Source of the DNA: Tenebrio molitor
Lineage: Eukaryota; Arthropoda; Insecta; Coleoptera; Tenebrionidae
Reading direction: 5' to 3'
DNA length: 64,000 nt
Assembly: GCF_963966145.1 (NCBI RefSeq)
Contig: NC_091055.1
Location: 7,130,001-7,194,000, forward strand
In this document: positions 12,601 through 25,184 of the stretch, one piece after another
Layout of the letters: each line of letters begins with the position of its first letter
How positions within the stretch are numbered: position 1 is the stretch's first letter
Position numbers and translations under genes: made by a program
Notes under the pieces: model-generated
What the model was told of the DNA's origin: nothing
What the model saw: the letters and a program-made list of their open reading frames with translations, nothing else
The model's database searches: none

Positions 12601-14071
12601 TTTAAGTCGATTAGTGAAATTGACTTTAACGTATAATATTATTTTAGAGTTATTTTCGAAATTTTATTGCTTTCAGGACTGATCATTGTAAAAATATTTT
12701 TAGATTTAAATTCGTAGATATCTGTAGTTTTATCAGAAATGTTCGCCGACAGATTTCCTATCAGTTCGCTGAAATTTGTTAAATCGTTTGTGTAGTTTGT
12801 AGACAAATAATGCGGTAGTACGATCCCCGTTTTGATTCTGCACTCAGTTTCGCTGGAATAATAATTGAAATCATGTGGCGAAAACAGGAAGGAAGATTTG
12901 AGTAGAATCTGTGAAATGGAAGGGGACATCATTTTAAATGGACGCCCTGATATTGTGGCCATTAATAATGCAGAGCGTGGTAACGATGACAGCTTAGAAC
13001 CCAATGTATAACCCTTTACATAAAATTTTGGTCAGGGGGCTGCAACGACTGAATCCTGTTTTACACAGTCTTTATGATTACTTGGTATACTATTGTTATC
13101 CATATAAAATATCATCATAATTCAACGCTAGCGTGAACCTAACCATAACAAAAATAATCAAATCCACATCATAGCAACAACAAAAGTTTTAAGTTTTTTA
13201 AATACATTCTTAGAAGAATAGTGTCAAAAGTACGTTTTAAATATTCCTAAAATACACTTATTAATTTTTATATTATGTATTGTAGTTAAGCTGTTTTTTT
13301 AAATTTAGATATATGTAGTATTATTTTCGGTTAATTTCTTTAATCGGCTCAATTATTCAAGTTGTTTTTTTACAACAAAACAAAACTTTTTTATTTTCGT
13401 AAATGAGTGATTTGTAGGTAAATGCGCATAAAAGAGGTGCCGAAAGAGTTCCTTGAGGTATGAATAAAATGATTTACTTCATGTAACTTGAAGAATATTC
13501 TATTTTCTTTTCTTATTAGAGCAATTTGAATACGTAAATAAAAAGTTATTAAGAGTAATAAATATCATTGTTAGTATTTTAATTGATTGTGGTGCAGCAA
13601 AAATAAATAAAATTGTAGCGTACAGCTTTGGTGTGCTTTCTGCACCTCGTGAATTCTTTTATAAGAATTCTGGTTTTTAAGTAAGAGAAAAAATAATTAT
13701 ATTAGGGCTTGTAAAGGCTCAATTTAGAGCTGAAAAAGTGAGTCGTTTGGAGGAGGAGAAACCTGCTGTAAAATTGATTAGGGTAATTTGTGGCGTGGCA
13801 ATTGGCTTATTTGCATGCAATAAAATTGAATTAGTCTGGATGGGATACACCGATTTGAAATTTATTAATCAGCTGAAGGTTACTTGCGAAACAATTCTAA
13901 TTACCTTGGAGTAGTGACGTCCAAGCGGCGGCCAGATTTCGAAATTAATTCAACCTAGACAAAGATACTTCCTCATCTGAGCAACGGATATCTCAGTTCG
14001 TAATGAGTTTAGTGTCAGTGGGAGAATGCTAGATAATTAGAGCGCAATTATGATAACCAAAACACAATTGG
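9691..14071. other. Intron sequence without recognised genes
   Basis: AT-rich, with scattered chance ORFs under 125 codons. The longest (12639-13004, minus) has no ATG start and no recognisable motif. An AT trinucleotide-rich tract lies at 10800-10870. No TIR pairs were noticed. Confidence 0.5.
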
Positions 14072-14089
14072 TATATAAGATCGCACGTG
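14072..14089 (+). promoter_or_regulatory. TATA box followed by a CACGTG E-box
   Basis: TATATAAG at 14072-14079 is followed 4 bp later by the perfect E-box CACGTG at 14084-14089. An initiator near 14100 would be at the normal TATA spacing. TATA-like words are common in AT-rich DNA, so confidence is low. The nearby GC rise and E-box are the reasons for listing it. Confidence 0.25.
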
Positions 14090-14168
14090 CTCGTTTCACA
14101 TTTCGGCAATTATAGTGCACGATCACGTCGTGGGGTGTAAATTTCTAGGATAATACACATCAAAGGTG

Positions 14169-14387
14169 ATGAATGCAGCTGTATTGATGGAATCACCAGG
14201 TTCAAGCGCTCATCCAACTTTGGTCTTAATAACCAACCGTATATTGAATCTTGACAGATTGCGCTCTACTTCGTATCGTTGGCACGGGGTTGATTTGATA
14301 ATGCTGCGTCTGAACAACCACCTATTAGAGGAAGTGCAATTTCCGCTTTGCGACACAGTTCTAAGAGCTGCAACAGTTCTACAATAA
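14169..14387 (+). CDS. Weak candidate: 72-codon ORF downstream of a TATA box
   Basis: The ORF runs from MNAAVLMESPGSS to a TAA stop, with no signal peptide, known motif or cysteine pattern. What draws attention is context: locally raised GC and a TATATAAG box at 14072 about 95 bp before the ATG. No AATAAA is seen within 300 bp downstream. A non-coding transcript or a regulatory block is as likely as a protein gene. It is antisense to the Dpr host gene. Confidence 0.15.
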   Translation: MNAAVLMESPGSSAHPTLVLITNRILNLDRLRSTSYRWHGVDLIMLRLNNHLLEEVQFPLCDTVLRAATVLQ

Positions 14388-16702
14388 CTTTGTTACTTGA
14401 CAGCGGCGACATAAAATTACAAAGTTTCATCATAATTTCAAAACGTTTTCTACCCGATTCTTTTCGAATGATTTAAGTGTTGAATAGTTATTTTCATTAT
14501 TATGATTCGATCCGAGTCGGCGTCGCCCACCCTGAACTGTCAGCTCTCTGGTGCACCCACATGCTCGATTATGAATGCGGCTTTAGGCATTGTTTAAATT
14601 GATCGTGACAAGTTTGAGGCGTAGGTTGACTCTAATACGATTTTTAAAAGAAAGAAAAAATAACGGAAAAGTTTGAAGAATTTAATTGGCAAGTTGACGA
14701 CTACAGCAGTAATTGTTGTTAATATACTTAGATGAAACAAATGAAAAACATTACTCTAAAATATAAAAATAATGCAAACTGGTGTGCACATTTAAATATT
14801 TGATTTTCGAGGACACACCCTAATCTAAATCTACATTTCTTTAATAAGTATGTACAAAACAAACACTTCTAAGTGAATTTTAATTTTTAAAATTGATATA
14901 CATATCTTGCATAATTACTTAGTTTACAACTTCAACTAGTAAGAAATATACTGTATTTATGTATGTATGTATGTATGTATTTGCTTATCTGTAGACGTGT
15001 CGATATTATTACGTACATTCTTGGTTTAAATCCGTTGATAATGGCGAAATATAGCTAGCGAAAGCACATTTTTCAGACGATTATGCCGCTACAAAAGATT
15101 AAGTGTTCCTAAATTTTTAAAGGAATTTTTCTATTTTCTCCAGATAGATTCTTTCACCTTTAACGGCGTCCTACGCAATCATTTGATGTACTTGACCCAA
15201 CGTCCCTCTACTTGCTTCTTCCAAGACTTCTTACGCTTAATGGTATAAACACGATAACTAAAATAAATGAATATTTTTTATTCTAAATAATGTTTCTAAA
15301 ATTTGTCCAATTGCGTATAAAGTTTCAAATTGAATCATTGAAGTAATTATACTCGTAGTCATTGTTTATTATCGGAAATTTTTGCATTGTAAAACTAAAA
15401 TGTTATGTAAGCACTTATCTTAATTTAAGCAAATAGTATATTATTCTTTTTATTTAAATAAATACATAAAATGTGTACTTTTTCTTTATGTAGATATTAA
15501 TACATACTCTATATATATTATGTATTTCGATAAAGAAAAATATGATATTGTTAGATTGTTAATTCCATATCCATTATCAACTAACTTTGAAAATCTTGCA
15601 AGTGATTGGCAGAAAATTTGTTGATGGTTTTCTTGGATAAGTGGAAACGTTGGCTGCGACAAAACTAAAGTTTTTATTAAGTTAGATGGGTCCGACTTTC
15701 ATTTTATAGAATTTCTTTAGTTTGTTATTTTATTACCTTCAGGAGAAAGTAATGATTTAGAATATGACAAGAGACAAAATATTTTATTCGTAGAATTTGC
15801 TCTTTACATTTCTGAATCAGAAAATTGTGACAAATTTTACATTTCAAATATTTTCATTTGGTTTACTTTGCTTAATCACCGTTAGGCTAATTAGCCAATT
15901 TCGGTTTATCCCTCTACAAGGGGATAATCGTTAGGTTGAAATTTTACTACCTGGCCTCTGTCGAGGGGCTCGTCTGCAAACTCGTTTACACCCAAATTTT
16001 TATGTCGGCACCACCGAAGAAATCGCCTGCAATAACATTTTACTGCTTGTATTTTAGTTTCATTGTAATTTCACAACGGTTGACTTATAAGTTGTATTCT
16101 AGTAAATCCTGGGCTGTATTTTTTTACAACATTTTTTCTCTCGCTCCTTTTTAATCTCATGCAAAGATGTCGGGGACCTAAAATCCTTGCCATCTGAAAG
16201 TACTAAAATAGTTGCAATAAATCCAATGTGTGCCACCATCTAAGTATATGATTTCCGCCAACGCGTTATCTGTTGTTATCAGCTTTGTAGCGCCTACCCG
16301 GTAATAAAATAGCCGCCAAGTGATTTACAGACCGCCCCATGTGAGCGATATCTGCACTGGGCGAATATTTGGCACGACTTGTCACACCAAATTTCCGCGT
16401 TTATGACAATAAATTGCCATTAATTTAATAGAACGGCGCAAATTTTATTTTATGAAATGTCCTCACAGGAACAGCCAAAATCTATTATACTTTACCGAAA
16501 AAAGCATAAATCACAAACACAACCACGTCAATTTTTTCAATTAAACTTGCACCACACGATACAATTATGTAATTAATTAATCAATTGTAAATTCTACAAA
16601 TACAAACAGAACTAGTTCCTCCTCCTGAATGATTTTCAACATTATAAACAAATTTGAAACCAAATCTTATTTATTTATTTTTTTTTAATAATGAGTACAA
16701 TA
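14388..16702. other. Intron sequence without recognised genes
   Basis: AT-rich sequence with one (TATG)n tract and no ORF of interest. The stretch 16160-16440 is somewhat GC-richer, with no pattern I can name. Confidence 0.5.
14955..14981 (+). repeat. (TATG)n microsatellite
   Basis: Five or so tandem TATG units in AT-rich intron sequence. Confidence 0.9.
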
Positions 16703-16841
16703 TACAGGGTGTATCTGAAATACGTGTTGCAATTTTAACCAGTGAAAGAACTCGCCAATTTATGAAACTTTTCTCTATAACATTTTGCAAAATTCGCAAA
16801 AGTATTCCAAGATTTTTGCCTCCCAATTTTTACACCCTGTA
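16703..16841. mobile_element. Short CAGGGTG-ended TIR element (139 bp)
   Basis: It begins TACAGGGTGTATCTGAAATA and ends TTTTTACACCCTGTA. TA at both ends is a plausible target duplication. It abuts copy 2 of the TGATCAA family with no spacer, so one probably used the terminal TA of the other as its target. Confidence 0.7.
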
Positions 16842-17275
16842 TACAAAGTGATCAAAAAGAAAACAAATCAGAGCAGGCGTTGCAAATTATCGGTCATGCC
16901 GTAGCGGAGTTCTATGCAAATAAGCGTTCAATGCATGGGCGTAGACAATTTGTGATCTCAAACGCTACTCTATAATAAATCATACCTTATGAATTATAGA
17001 CGTTGGAATTATAATTGTGCATTTGATGGGATGTTCATTTAAATTTCTCCTGAAAGTTGGCGTGGAAAAATCGATTGTGAACGCACCACGGATTAGTTGT
17101 TTGAATCTAACCTCACTTTTTGCGTTGTTTGTGCTTTCAGTCTGCAGACTGACGAGTGGTGTGTTCACAATCGACTCTTGCACGCCAACTTTGAGGAGAA
17201 ATTTAAATGAACACCCGATATTATTTATAAAACAAACAAGAGCAATATTTTATTAATATATTAATTACACACTTT
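16842..17275 (+). mobile_element. TGATCAA-TIR element family, copy 2 (right end lost, MITE nested inside)
   Basis: It begins TACAAAGTGATCAAAAAGAA directly after the element ending at 16841. It follows the family sequence through GGTCATGCCGTAGCGGAG and CAATGCATGGGCGTAGAC to about 17027, is interrupted by a 189 bp MITE, and resumes with AAACAAACAAGAGCAATATTTT. Homology fades near 17275, so the right half and right terminus are missing. Confidence 0.75.
17028..17216. mobile_element. Near-palindromic MITE family, copy 2 (nested inside the 16842 element)
   Basis: It begins GGGATGTTCATTTAAATTTC and ends GAAATTTAAATGAACACCC, with arms of about 65 bp that match each other closely. Because it interrupts a TGATCAA-family copy, it moved after that copy had inserted, which gives a relative age. 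The overlapping ORFs on both strands are products of the palindrome. Confidence 0.85.
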
Positions 17276-19968
17276 ACATAGTTATTTGTTTAGTGGCCAT
17301 TAATAGAGAAATACTTGAGCGTTGTTTGTTTCGGTTCCAGCTTAGTTTGAAATAAAATTACTCTTGAACTGGCGCTGGCCGAATCTAGAGTAATTTAATC
17401 AGTGGATATTGTACCTTCCGATAAGAATATTTTTATTTTTTACATCCCATTCGTGTTCGGTGCAGGATTTGGAAAAATGTAATTTATCTTAAAAGGTATA
17501 ACAAAAGTGCAATTCCGAGAGTGTTCAGCCGGTGTTATTGTAGTCGTTCTAAGTAGAACGACGACTGGACATGTTTTTGACTTCTCATGACGACGACCCG
17601 AATTTTGTGTCGGGTTTATGTTTATGACGAGGGTAAACTTTTGAAGAAAACGCGTAGCCTATTATGGGACGAGCGTCACTATTATTTCAGTAGCCATGTT
17701 AGCACTAAATATGTAAATTAAGTTGGTGGCGTGAAACGTGTGCACGGGATGTCCACGTATAGAATAAAAAATGAACAGCTCTGAATGAGATCCTTAAAGT
17801 TAGTGTAGAGTGTGAAACATAAATCATCCTCTTTATAAAGGTAGTATCACTATGGATGTCGCTTTTCCAATAAAGAAGCATATATAACCAAATGCAGATG
17901 AATCTTTTTCAGCAGTCCCTTTTACAAAAACCTCGATCAGTGTACAGGGTGGAGATGAAGCGTATGCCTTGAATATGTCAGCGCCACGTACATGTTTTGC
18001 TTTGTGAAGCTTATTCTGCTACCTTGAATTCGGTACAAGATATATTTTTGATTTTCTCGACCGACCTAGACTGACCCACGTTTCTGCATTACAGTTGTTA
18101 CATTTAAATAAATAAATTTTTGGAACGCTTTGTACGTCTGCGGCATACATAATTTATATTAAAAATTTTGCATCACAGAGACATAAAACAATGTACACAA
18201 AGCTCGCCGCGAGTTTAATTATACTATTTTAACATAAATTAATATTTTAGGAATTTAATCACTGCCTCCTTAATTTAGTGGACCAGTTAAGTTTTGCTTC
18301 TTATAACAATTTTTGTTATTGTTTGTTAATAAACAATTAAAATCGTGAGCTACAGCTGACACTACAATTTTGTGCTCGAGTTTAATTTATTACTAGAATT
18401 TTCGTATTTGCTCATTTCAAGGGAGGATGAGAAATAATGTCGCAAAAAATAACACTGCGACACGTAATAGATTATTTCAGTTAAATGCTAAACAGTCTCT
18501 GAAAGAGCGATAGTGTCACACAATAAAAAAGGTAGTAGAAGCGCTGAAGTAAACAGTGATATCGACAGGACTATAATCAGGGCATTGTAATAAATGAACT
18601 CCCTGAAAACGAGGACACGAATGCTCTAAAATGTCTTTTTTGGCTTCCCGAAATGTAAAGCGGAAGTTCTATCTTCCACCATCCATATAAAAAGTAATAA
18701 TTAATTGAGACGAGTCTGTTTGCGGCTTTTTAATCTGGCGAGATTTGAAAAACCAACAATAAGAAACTGCAAACATCCTTTAATTTGAAAAATCCAACCG
18801 ATTGGCAAACTATTGGAAAATCATTTTTTACCAATAACCTGTCGTAACTCTTCGCAGGACAGTTCAATTTTTTTCATTTTTGCGTTGCGTAATTTCTCTT
18901 TTTAATATTAAAATTGAAAAATGTTCAGTAAATCTGCGGGTATGATTAAAGTCAAACATTTTTTGTAATAATCGATTCGTTTACGACAGATATAAATCAA
19001 AATTTTATTTTAATGTACGACGTCACACTGGGAAAATAAATTCGATGAAATTTAAAATCGACAAATAGACAACTTACCAAGAATGTCGAGATATTAAGTA
19101 CGACGAATTTGCTAGATTTCAGTGTTTCGAAACTATTGTACTGTTTATCTACATTTAAGCGTGATACTTGTGTTTGCTAATTGTCGGATTATTGTTATTT
19201 CTGTTAGTAGAATGGTAATTCTAGTTGAAACAGAGTGGTTCAAAAAATGGGTGTCGCCAGAGTTCACAAAACAATTTCGATGAAAACGCCGAGATAGCTT
19301 CCCAGGATTATTATCCAAGTTGAAATTGCCATAAAGCATACTTTCGGAAGCAATTAGCCATTCTACGTCTATCTAATATCTGTACAATAAACGCCACCAC
19401 AAAGACACCTGTTTGTGAAGTCAAAATACATCATCGGTTGTTCGATTTAAATTATTACATAAATACAACAAAGGAACAGAAAGTTCTGTACTTTGATAAG
19501 CTAAAGCTGAACTTAGTAACTTTGCTTTAAAAGAGCAAAGCTTTTTAAGATAACTGACATCTTAAATAGGACTTACCATAAAGCTCTTTCACACTTTATT
19601 TGCCGTCGTCCTTTTAAGGATCTATTAAATGCAGCTAGTGCTTTTAATAGGGCTTCATTCATTTTATGTAGCATACTCACCTTTCTTTATTTTTCCCTAC
19701 TGCGTTCTAATGGAAACGAAAAACGTAACCAAACTAACCGGCTCTCTATTCATTTATTTTAATAATTCATTTTGTGCTGACCCAAACAGCCCATAAACAA
19801 TGCACAGGACATTATTAAAAGGGGTCACCACATCTTAGAGAAAATTTACGATGATTCGCAAACACGCTCTACTCGTTACATTTAAACTTACTTCACTCAT
19901 GCATAATTTAGGTGCACACTATCATTTTATGGAAATGTCTCATCAAAAGTGTATTTTTTATTTTTTCA
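17276..19968. other. Intron sequence without recognised genes
   Basis: Contains a small perfect hairpin at 17543-17562 (GTCGTTCTA, 2 nt loop, inverse). A possible lone left element end lies at about 17942 (TACAGGGTGGAGATGAAGCG), for which I found no partner. No coding signal. Confidence 0.5.
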
Positions 19969-20584
19969 TACAGAGTGATCAACAAGAAAACAAATCAAGA
20001 GTGCTACCTCATCTTTTGTTTTATCGAAACATCTATCTTAGCTTAATCGTACACATACCTACTATACACAGTCGTTTTATTGGTTGCCTATGTCTTGAAA
20101 AATCTATTATTAATTAATTAATTATTAACAATTAATGCTTTATCTTCAATGGTAAAACTCATTTTACCACTTATTCTGTGATAATTGTTGCTTCCAATTA
20201 CAGGAAACGTCCGTGAACTTTGCCGAAATCACTTTTTTTTTTTTAAGGTTAACATCAACACCGTTGCTTTAAAACTGACATTTCTTTGGCATTTCACCGA
20301 AAAATCTATTTACCAGTGGCGTCGCGTTTGGCAATAAAGGTGGTAAATTACCCATTCTTACGTATGTTGCTCTTGTTTATTTTATAAATTTTCTCCTTTA
20401 TCAGATAATAATAATAAAATGCACAATTATAATTTCAACGTGTAAAATTCATGACTCATGACGTATGATTTATATTTGAGACCACAAATTTTCTACGTCC
20501 ATGCATTGAAGACTTATTTACATCGGATTCCGCTACGACATGACCGATAATTTGCTGGTTTGTTTTCTTTTTGATCACTTTGTA
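19969..20584 (-). mobile_element. TGATCAA-TIR element family, copy 3 (full length, reversed)
   Basis: Read on the plus strand it starts TACAGAGTGATCAACAAG and ends TTCTTTTTGATCACTTTGTA, the mirror of copy 1. Internal landmarks match other copies, for example the CTTCAATGGTAAAACTCATT block and the TCCGCTACGACATGACCG block near the far end. Length is 616 bp with no usable ORF. Confidence 0.8.
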
Positions 20585-23301
20585 TTTCTCTTTCAACATT
20601 AGAAACACTCAAAAAGGGACTTCGTAACTATGTACTGATTTTGTGAGTGGCAACTTGTACTAATATCTGTTAGACTTGATTTTACAAATTATTAAAAAAA
20701 AAGATATGAAAACCATTGCTTTTGGTCTCTTATAACTTATAAGTTAACAATATAATTGATTCATAATTAGCTTTCTCAGGAAGAATAGCTCGAAGTAATA
20801 AAACCAGTTTCTATTAGGTACTGTTGAATTTAGCAGTTACGAAACGACAATTGTTTAATTTAACTGACTTTCGGATATTACTTGGAAGAAATCTATTTTC
20901 AGTTTTGTGTTGAGCTTTTTAAAAAAATTGGGTGGACTAATTACTTGCCGACAAGCTGTTGTGTATTATGCTTTTGTGATATTTATAAAAATTTGAAAGG
21001 ACAAATAATCCTAGTGTGTTCCTTTTTTGTGTCATCCATGCGGAACAATTTCATTTCAGTATCACTTGGGAACATATGCCATCAGGCGTCTTTCATCGAA
21101 ACCTGGAGCGCTTGTAACTTAAATTCAAATTTGCTGTACTGTAAAATTAAAACAATTTCTGTTCGCTCAGCTAAACCAACGCACGAACGATTAAACTATA
21201 ATTAACACGAGTAGTAATAACCACAGAAGAGTTCAAATTATTTCGGATTATTTTGGTCTAGTAATTTTCTAGCAATAATTGCTTTTCCAATGTTATGTAT
21301 TTGTGGATTTCTCGAAGCAGACAAGCCATTAACTCGCAATTTGTGATTTGTCTCTTATTACGATCGTTAGAAAAAATTTTGGAAATGTTCGCATTCCTGC
21401 TTAGTGTCGAAATGTGTGTTTTTACGTCGACTTTCGCTCTCTAATGTGAAATGTCTTTGTGTAGTCGTCGCTGAAATCCGACCTTTCAAGACGTATTAAA
21501 TCATTAAAAGCGAAGTACGAGTAATTTCTTTATGGTGAAATTTAATATTCCTATAATTCACTCTTCCGAGTAAAAGTTGTTTGATTGAAAAAATCGCGAG
21601 AAATCCTCGTATTGATCCAAAAATGAGCGTCAAAAACAAGATCTGAGCATAATAAAGCGAATTTTATTGTCGTTACGTATTCTCATCCTCGCTCAATCTT
21701 GAGTTTGCATGTGCGCAAATTCAATAGGAGCCCCCTTTATACATGACCTCGCCGATTCTTCTAACTTCGTCTAAATGTTATTGAAAAATGTTAGTGAGCA
21801 TGTGCTGAATGTTAACTCGTGCAAAAGATGTTAAATTTGCTAATGCTTCCAGCATTCTCCACCTACAGTCTGTATTTGAAACTTTGCTTAACGTGAACTA
21901 TGGAGAGTCGAATTCAAGGGAGAATGTTTCAAATATTTCGAATTACACGCAATAATTACCATAAATTATGACATTGTGGACATATTACCAAAATGAAACG
22001 GCCAAGTCGCACAAGTTCAAAGAACAGATCTAGCAAATTTTCAACTACCAAATTTAATAGAAGCGATAAAAAGTGCAGTGAGCCGTAGAGGAAAGTTTTA
22101 AGTGGTTTAGCTTAAAAGTGTGCGAACCTTTTAATATTTTTTATATTAAATTTTCAAGTGTGTTGAAAACTTTATAGATTATCTCTTATAGTATGTCATG
22201 CGAAGCTGCATTGTGTAGCACCTTTTGCCGAAAGCGTTTCCCTAGACTTTCTATGCGCTCTACTGGCCAAGCGCATTTTAGCCGATAAGAATTCGATGAA
22301 ACGAAATCGTTACTTTATTGTAAAGTTTCTACTCGTGCTCTCCTCTCGAATATATAAGGGACAAAACTGCTTCCTTTGTACAAAATCAGAGATAAAAATG
22401 TGTCATAATGGTTTCGCTCGAGAACCTAAACTTTAATCTAATTTCACAAACCAGCCTCACGTGAAAATCTTCATTTTTCTTCTTTTTGTTCGGCGATTCA
22501 TACGGCCTGAATACTTATAATCGCATCGACTCCATTAAACTCTTAAAGATCTAAACAAAAGTAAGATGTTACTAAATTGTGTTACCAAACTTTACAATCT
22601 GTCTCGAGCCTGACACCAAAAAATTCATTCTATTATCCAATTCATCATTTATTATGACGCCAGACAGTTCCAGGAAAATCAGTTAAGTAAAAAATATTTT
22701 TGACAGAAAACCGTGACGCAACGGTTGAATCTACTAAATTATTTAGTCTAAATGAGACAGAATTGTGTATATTAAGTTTATTAAGAAAAGTGAATTATGC
22801 CATTTTCTGTTATAAATTTCAAATTCTGAAATGTCTTGTATTGGTTTCCCGTTCAAAATACGTTCACTGGATTGCAAGTGTTTTGAATGGGGTTCGGACT
22901 GAAAACTGTCTTCTCAGCCAATAATAGTTTCGGAAATTTATTAGGTAATACCAAGGATAAAGTGGAGAATTTGCGAAATCAATTGCATCTCCTCGGATAT
23001 CAAGTAGATTAAAAAATACAAAACCCATTCTAAGTTACAGTAGCTTGGGAAATCCATTCCGGGAACAACAAGACTGTCAGAAATTGTGGAGATAAATTCA
23101 CTTGATCATCGTTTTTACTAAATTATTCATAAAGAGTGCCTAAAAATATGTCTTTCGTTGCTGCAGATTTATTTTCAACAACCGGAAATGGAGATTTTTA
23201 TTCAACATTCAACAGACGTCAACAGTTATGTTTATTTATGAATTTGCTTTATTTGTTAATCTTAGAAAATTCCAAATATTGAAAATCAATTATTTAATTA
23301 A
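20585..23301. other. Intron sequence without recognised genes
   Basis: ORFs here (for example 20882-21205) lack ATG support or motifs. A TATATAAG word at about 22350 has no ORF behind it. Nothing else noted. Confidence 0.5.
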
Positions 23302-24268
23302 TACAGGGTGTTTCAAAACTGTCGTCAAAACTTTACATAACATGATAACTGAATAATAAATCATTGAAAAAAGTAGTTTTTCTATTTTGCACCTTTAACA
23401 CAGTCAGTATAATAGTCAAACAGGTTTCGAAAAGGAGTTCTTTTCGATACCGATTTCAGGAACATTTACTTAAATTTTTAATGTTGGCAGTGACTCACAG
23501 TGAGTAGTTCCTAGGTGATCACTGATTTCACTGCACTTCACGACACTTTAATTTAAAAACTTGCAATTGTTCCTCTAGTTACCAGTGTCACCAACCCTTT
23601 ATATCTGCCAAATTAATTTTACTAGCATTATTGTTTTGAACTTTTTTTTTAATTTAAAATAGCGTCAAAATAGAAAAAATATTGTATTACACTCGTTTTA
23701 TAAGCTATTTTGTCGCACTTGTTTGCTTTATAGCACTCCTCGCTGTGCTCGTCGTGCTCTAAAAAACACGGGCGACAAAATGGTGTATGTATTATAAAAC
23801 TCGTATAATAAATTACTATTTTGTATGTCTCCAGAAAATAAAGAGTTGCAAAGGCTGGAACAAAGAGATCATGTAGAACACATGTGTGTATTCATATTAT
23901 TTTAAGATGGACATAACTGACATGTTCCATTAAAAAAAAAACTGTCTTCCTTCTTTGACCAGGCTTTCTAAACGCTCGTTTTATTTATTTTTTTAAAATT
24001 TACATTTGGCAACATTGATGTACTTTACAATTTGTAATGTATAGATCGTTGCTATAACTGTACGCTATAATAGAATGGTTGCTATGATCACTGCTGCTTA
24101 TTATTATTACATATCATATTCTTCTGTGCAGTGTTGTCACTTTTTAGTAATTTGGAGCTCTCTAAAATCATACAGACGCATAAAAAACCTGATTATGATT
24201 TCGCGTTAATATTGATATGGGAAATTGCTGTATAACATTTTTTGGCGATAGTTTTAGAACACGCTGTA
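23302..24268. mobile_element. CAGGGTG-ended TIR element (about 967 bp) with a captured module
   Basis: The left end reads TACAGGGTGTTTCAAAACTG followed by TCGTCAAAA. The right end, inverted, reads TACAGCGTGTTCTAAAACTA followed by TCGCCAAAA, so the TIRs are diverged over about 40 bp. The interior holds the module at 23591-23786 that is shared with the element at 50783-51316. No transposase-sized ORF is present. Confidence 0.7.
23591..23786 (+). repeat. Module shared with 50985-51182, copy 1
   Basis: The roughly 195 bp run starts CCAACCCTTTATAT and includes AAAAATATTGTATTACACTC, TTTGCTTTATAGCACTCCTC and CTCGTCGTGCTCTAAAAAAC, ending ACAAAATGGTGT. The same run, about 88-90 percent identical by eye, occurs inside a different TIR element at 50985. 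It holds a small GC-richer hairpin-prone core (CTCCTCGCTGTGCTCGTCGTGC). Confidence 0.8.
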
Positions 24269-24653
24269 TCAAAAAAATGTTCTAATGTGGATAACTTCTC
24301 ATTAGGGAGTGTTAAATTACAAAACTCCTGTACGTGCGTTAACTTTTAGCTTATGGAAAAATTGGGAAAGCCTTCGCAGTTCAAAGAGTGATGAAAAATC
24401 TAAACATTATTATCTTTGCCTTTTATCCTAGCTACAGTTTTTATGATGGCAGAATACCGGCGCTAAGTTTTGACAAGCATTTGAGATTTTCCTCAGATCG
24501 TTAAGACTTTGAAATTGCCAAACTTTCCTTTTTATTCAGTTGAATCTATTCCAGTTTAGATGTCGATGAACGTAAAAGACAAAATTTATCGGTGAATAAG
24601 AGTGGCGTAATAAAATTTGCGATGATATATTGGGTAATTATGATTAGGTGGGG

Positions 24654-25184
24654 TCAAAAATCAATGAAATCATAATAAAAAATGCTCCGTTCAGACGTAT
24701 TACGCTCATAGCGTGAAAAACATGTTTTTTCGTTATTGCATTTCTCTTTATGACGAGATTCGGTATCCAAACTGTCAAAACTCGTACCCATGTTACGTGA
24801 AATAAATTTCCAACTCGAGAAAATTTGCACGATCAAATGATCCCCGAATGTAATTTTAAAAAGGTTGCAGATCACACCATGCAAAACTGTATGCAAGTGG
24901 CCGTAAAAATAATTTGCAATTTTAAAATGAAACAGTTTTCGACTTGCGTAATTAATTCGAACGTGTTGGGTCAAGTTTTCGTCGCGCACAATGAAAAATT
25001 GCGTTTGTAATGTTCGAATCGGTGCAGTCATTAAACGAGGGCGAAAATTAGAAAAATCGTTAATAAGTAACGCTTTGCTAATATCAAATCTTTTTCCTCT
25101 TAAGAGTTTTCCGCTATAAAAAAATACGATTTCTAAAGGCGTCGATAATAGGGTTTTAAAATGGCATAAAGGCAATTCAGCCAT
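24654..25184 (-). CDS. Unidentified 176-codon ORF in the Dpr intron
   Basis: The frame opens with ATG and stays open for 176 codons. About 15 further codons upstream are also open before an in-frame TAA. A rough estimate at about 67 percent AT gives a stop every 13 or so codons, so a frame this long is unexpected by chance. The translation is Phe- and Lys/Arg-rich. It starts MAELPLCHFK and ends FYYDFIDF, has no clear signal peptide or membrane helix, and matches no family I recognise. No promoter, poly(A) signal or repeat border marks it. Alternatives are a conserved non-coding block that happens to lack stops, an exon of a gene on this strand, or chance. Confidence 0.2.
   Translation of the reverse strand: MAELPLCHFKTLLSTPLEIVFFYSGKLLRGKRFDISKALLINDFSNFRPRLMTAPIRTLQTQFFIVRDENLTQHVRINYASRKLFHFKIANYFYGHLHTVLHGVICNLFKITFGDHLIVQIFSSWKFISRNMGTSFDSLDTESRHKEKCNNEKTCFSRYERNTSERSIFYYDFIDF

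Noticed and set aside
12639..13004. 121-codon minus ORF
   Set aside because: The first codon is TTG, not ATG. The run of open codons is within chance expectation and no motif is visible.
17942..17962. TACAGGGTGGAGATG as a transposon terminus
   Set aside because: No inverted partner was found within about 2 kb, so it is not listed as an element.
25005..25030. TTCGAATC word resembling a tRNA T-loop
   Set aside because: No matching acceptor stem or A-box lies at the required distance.
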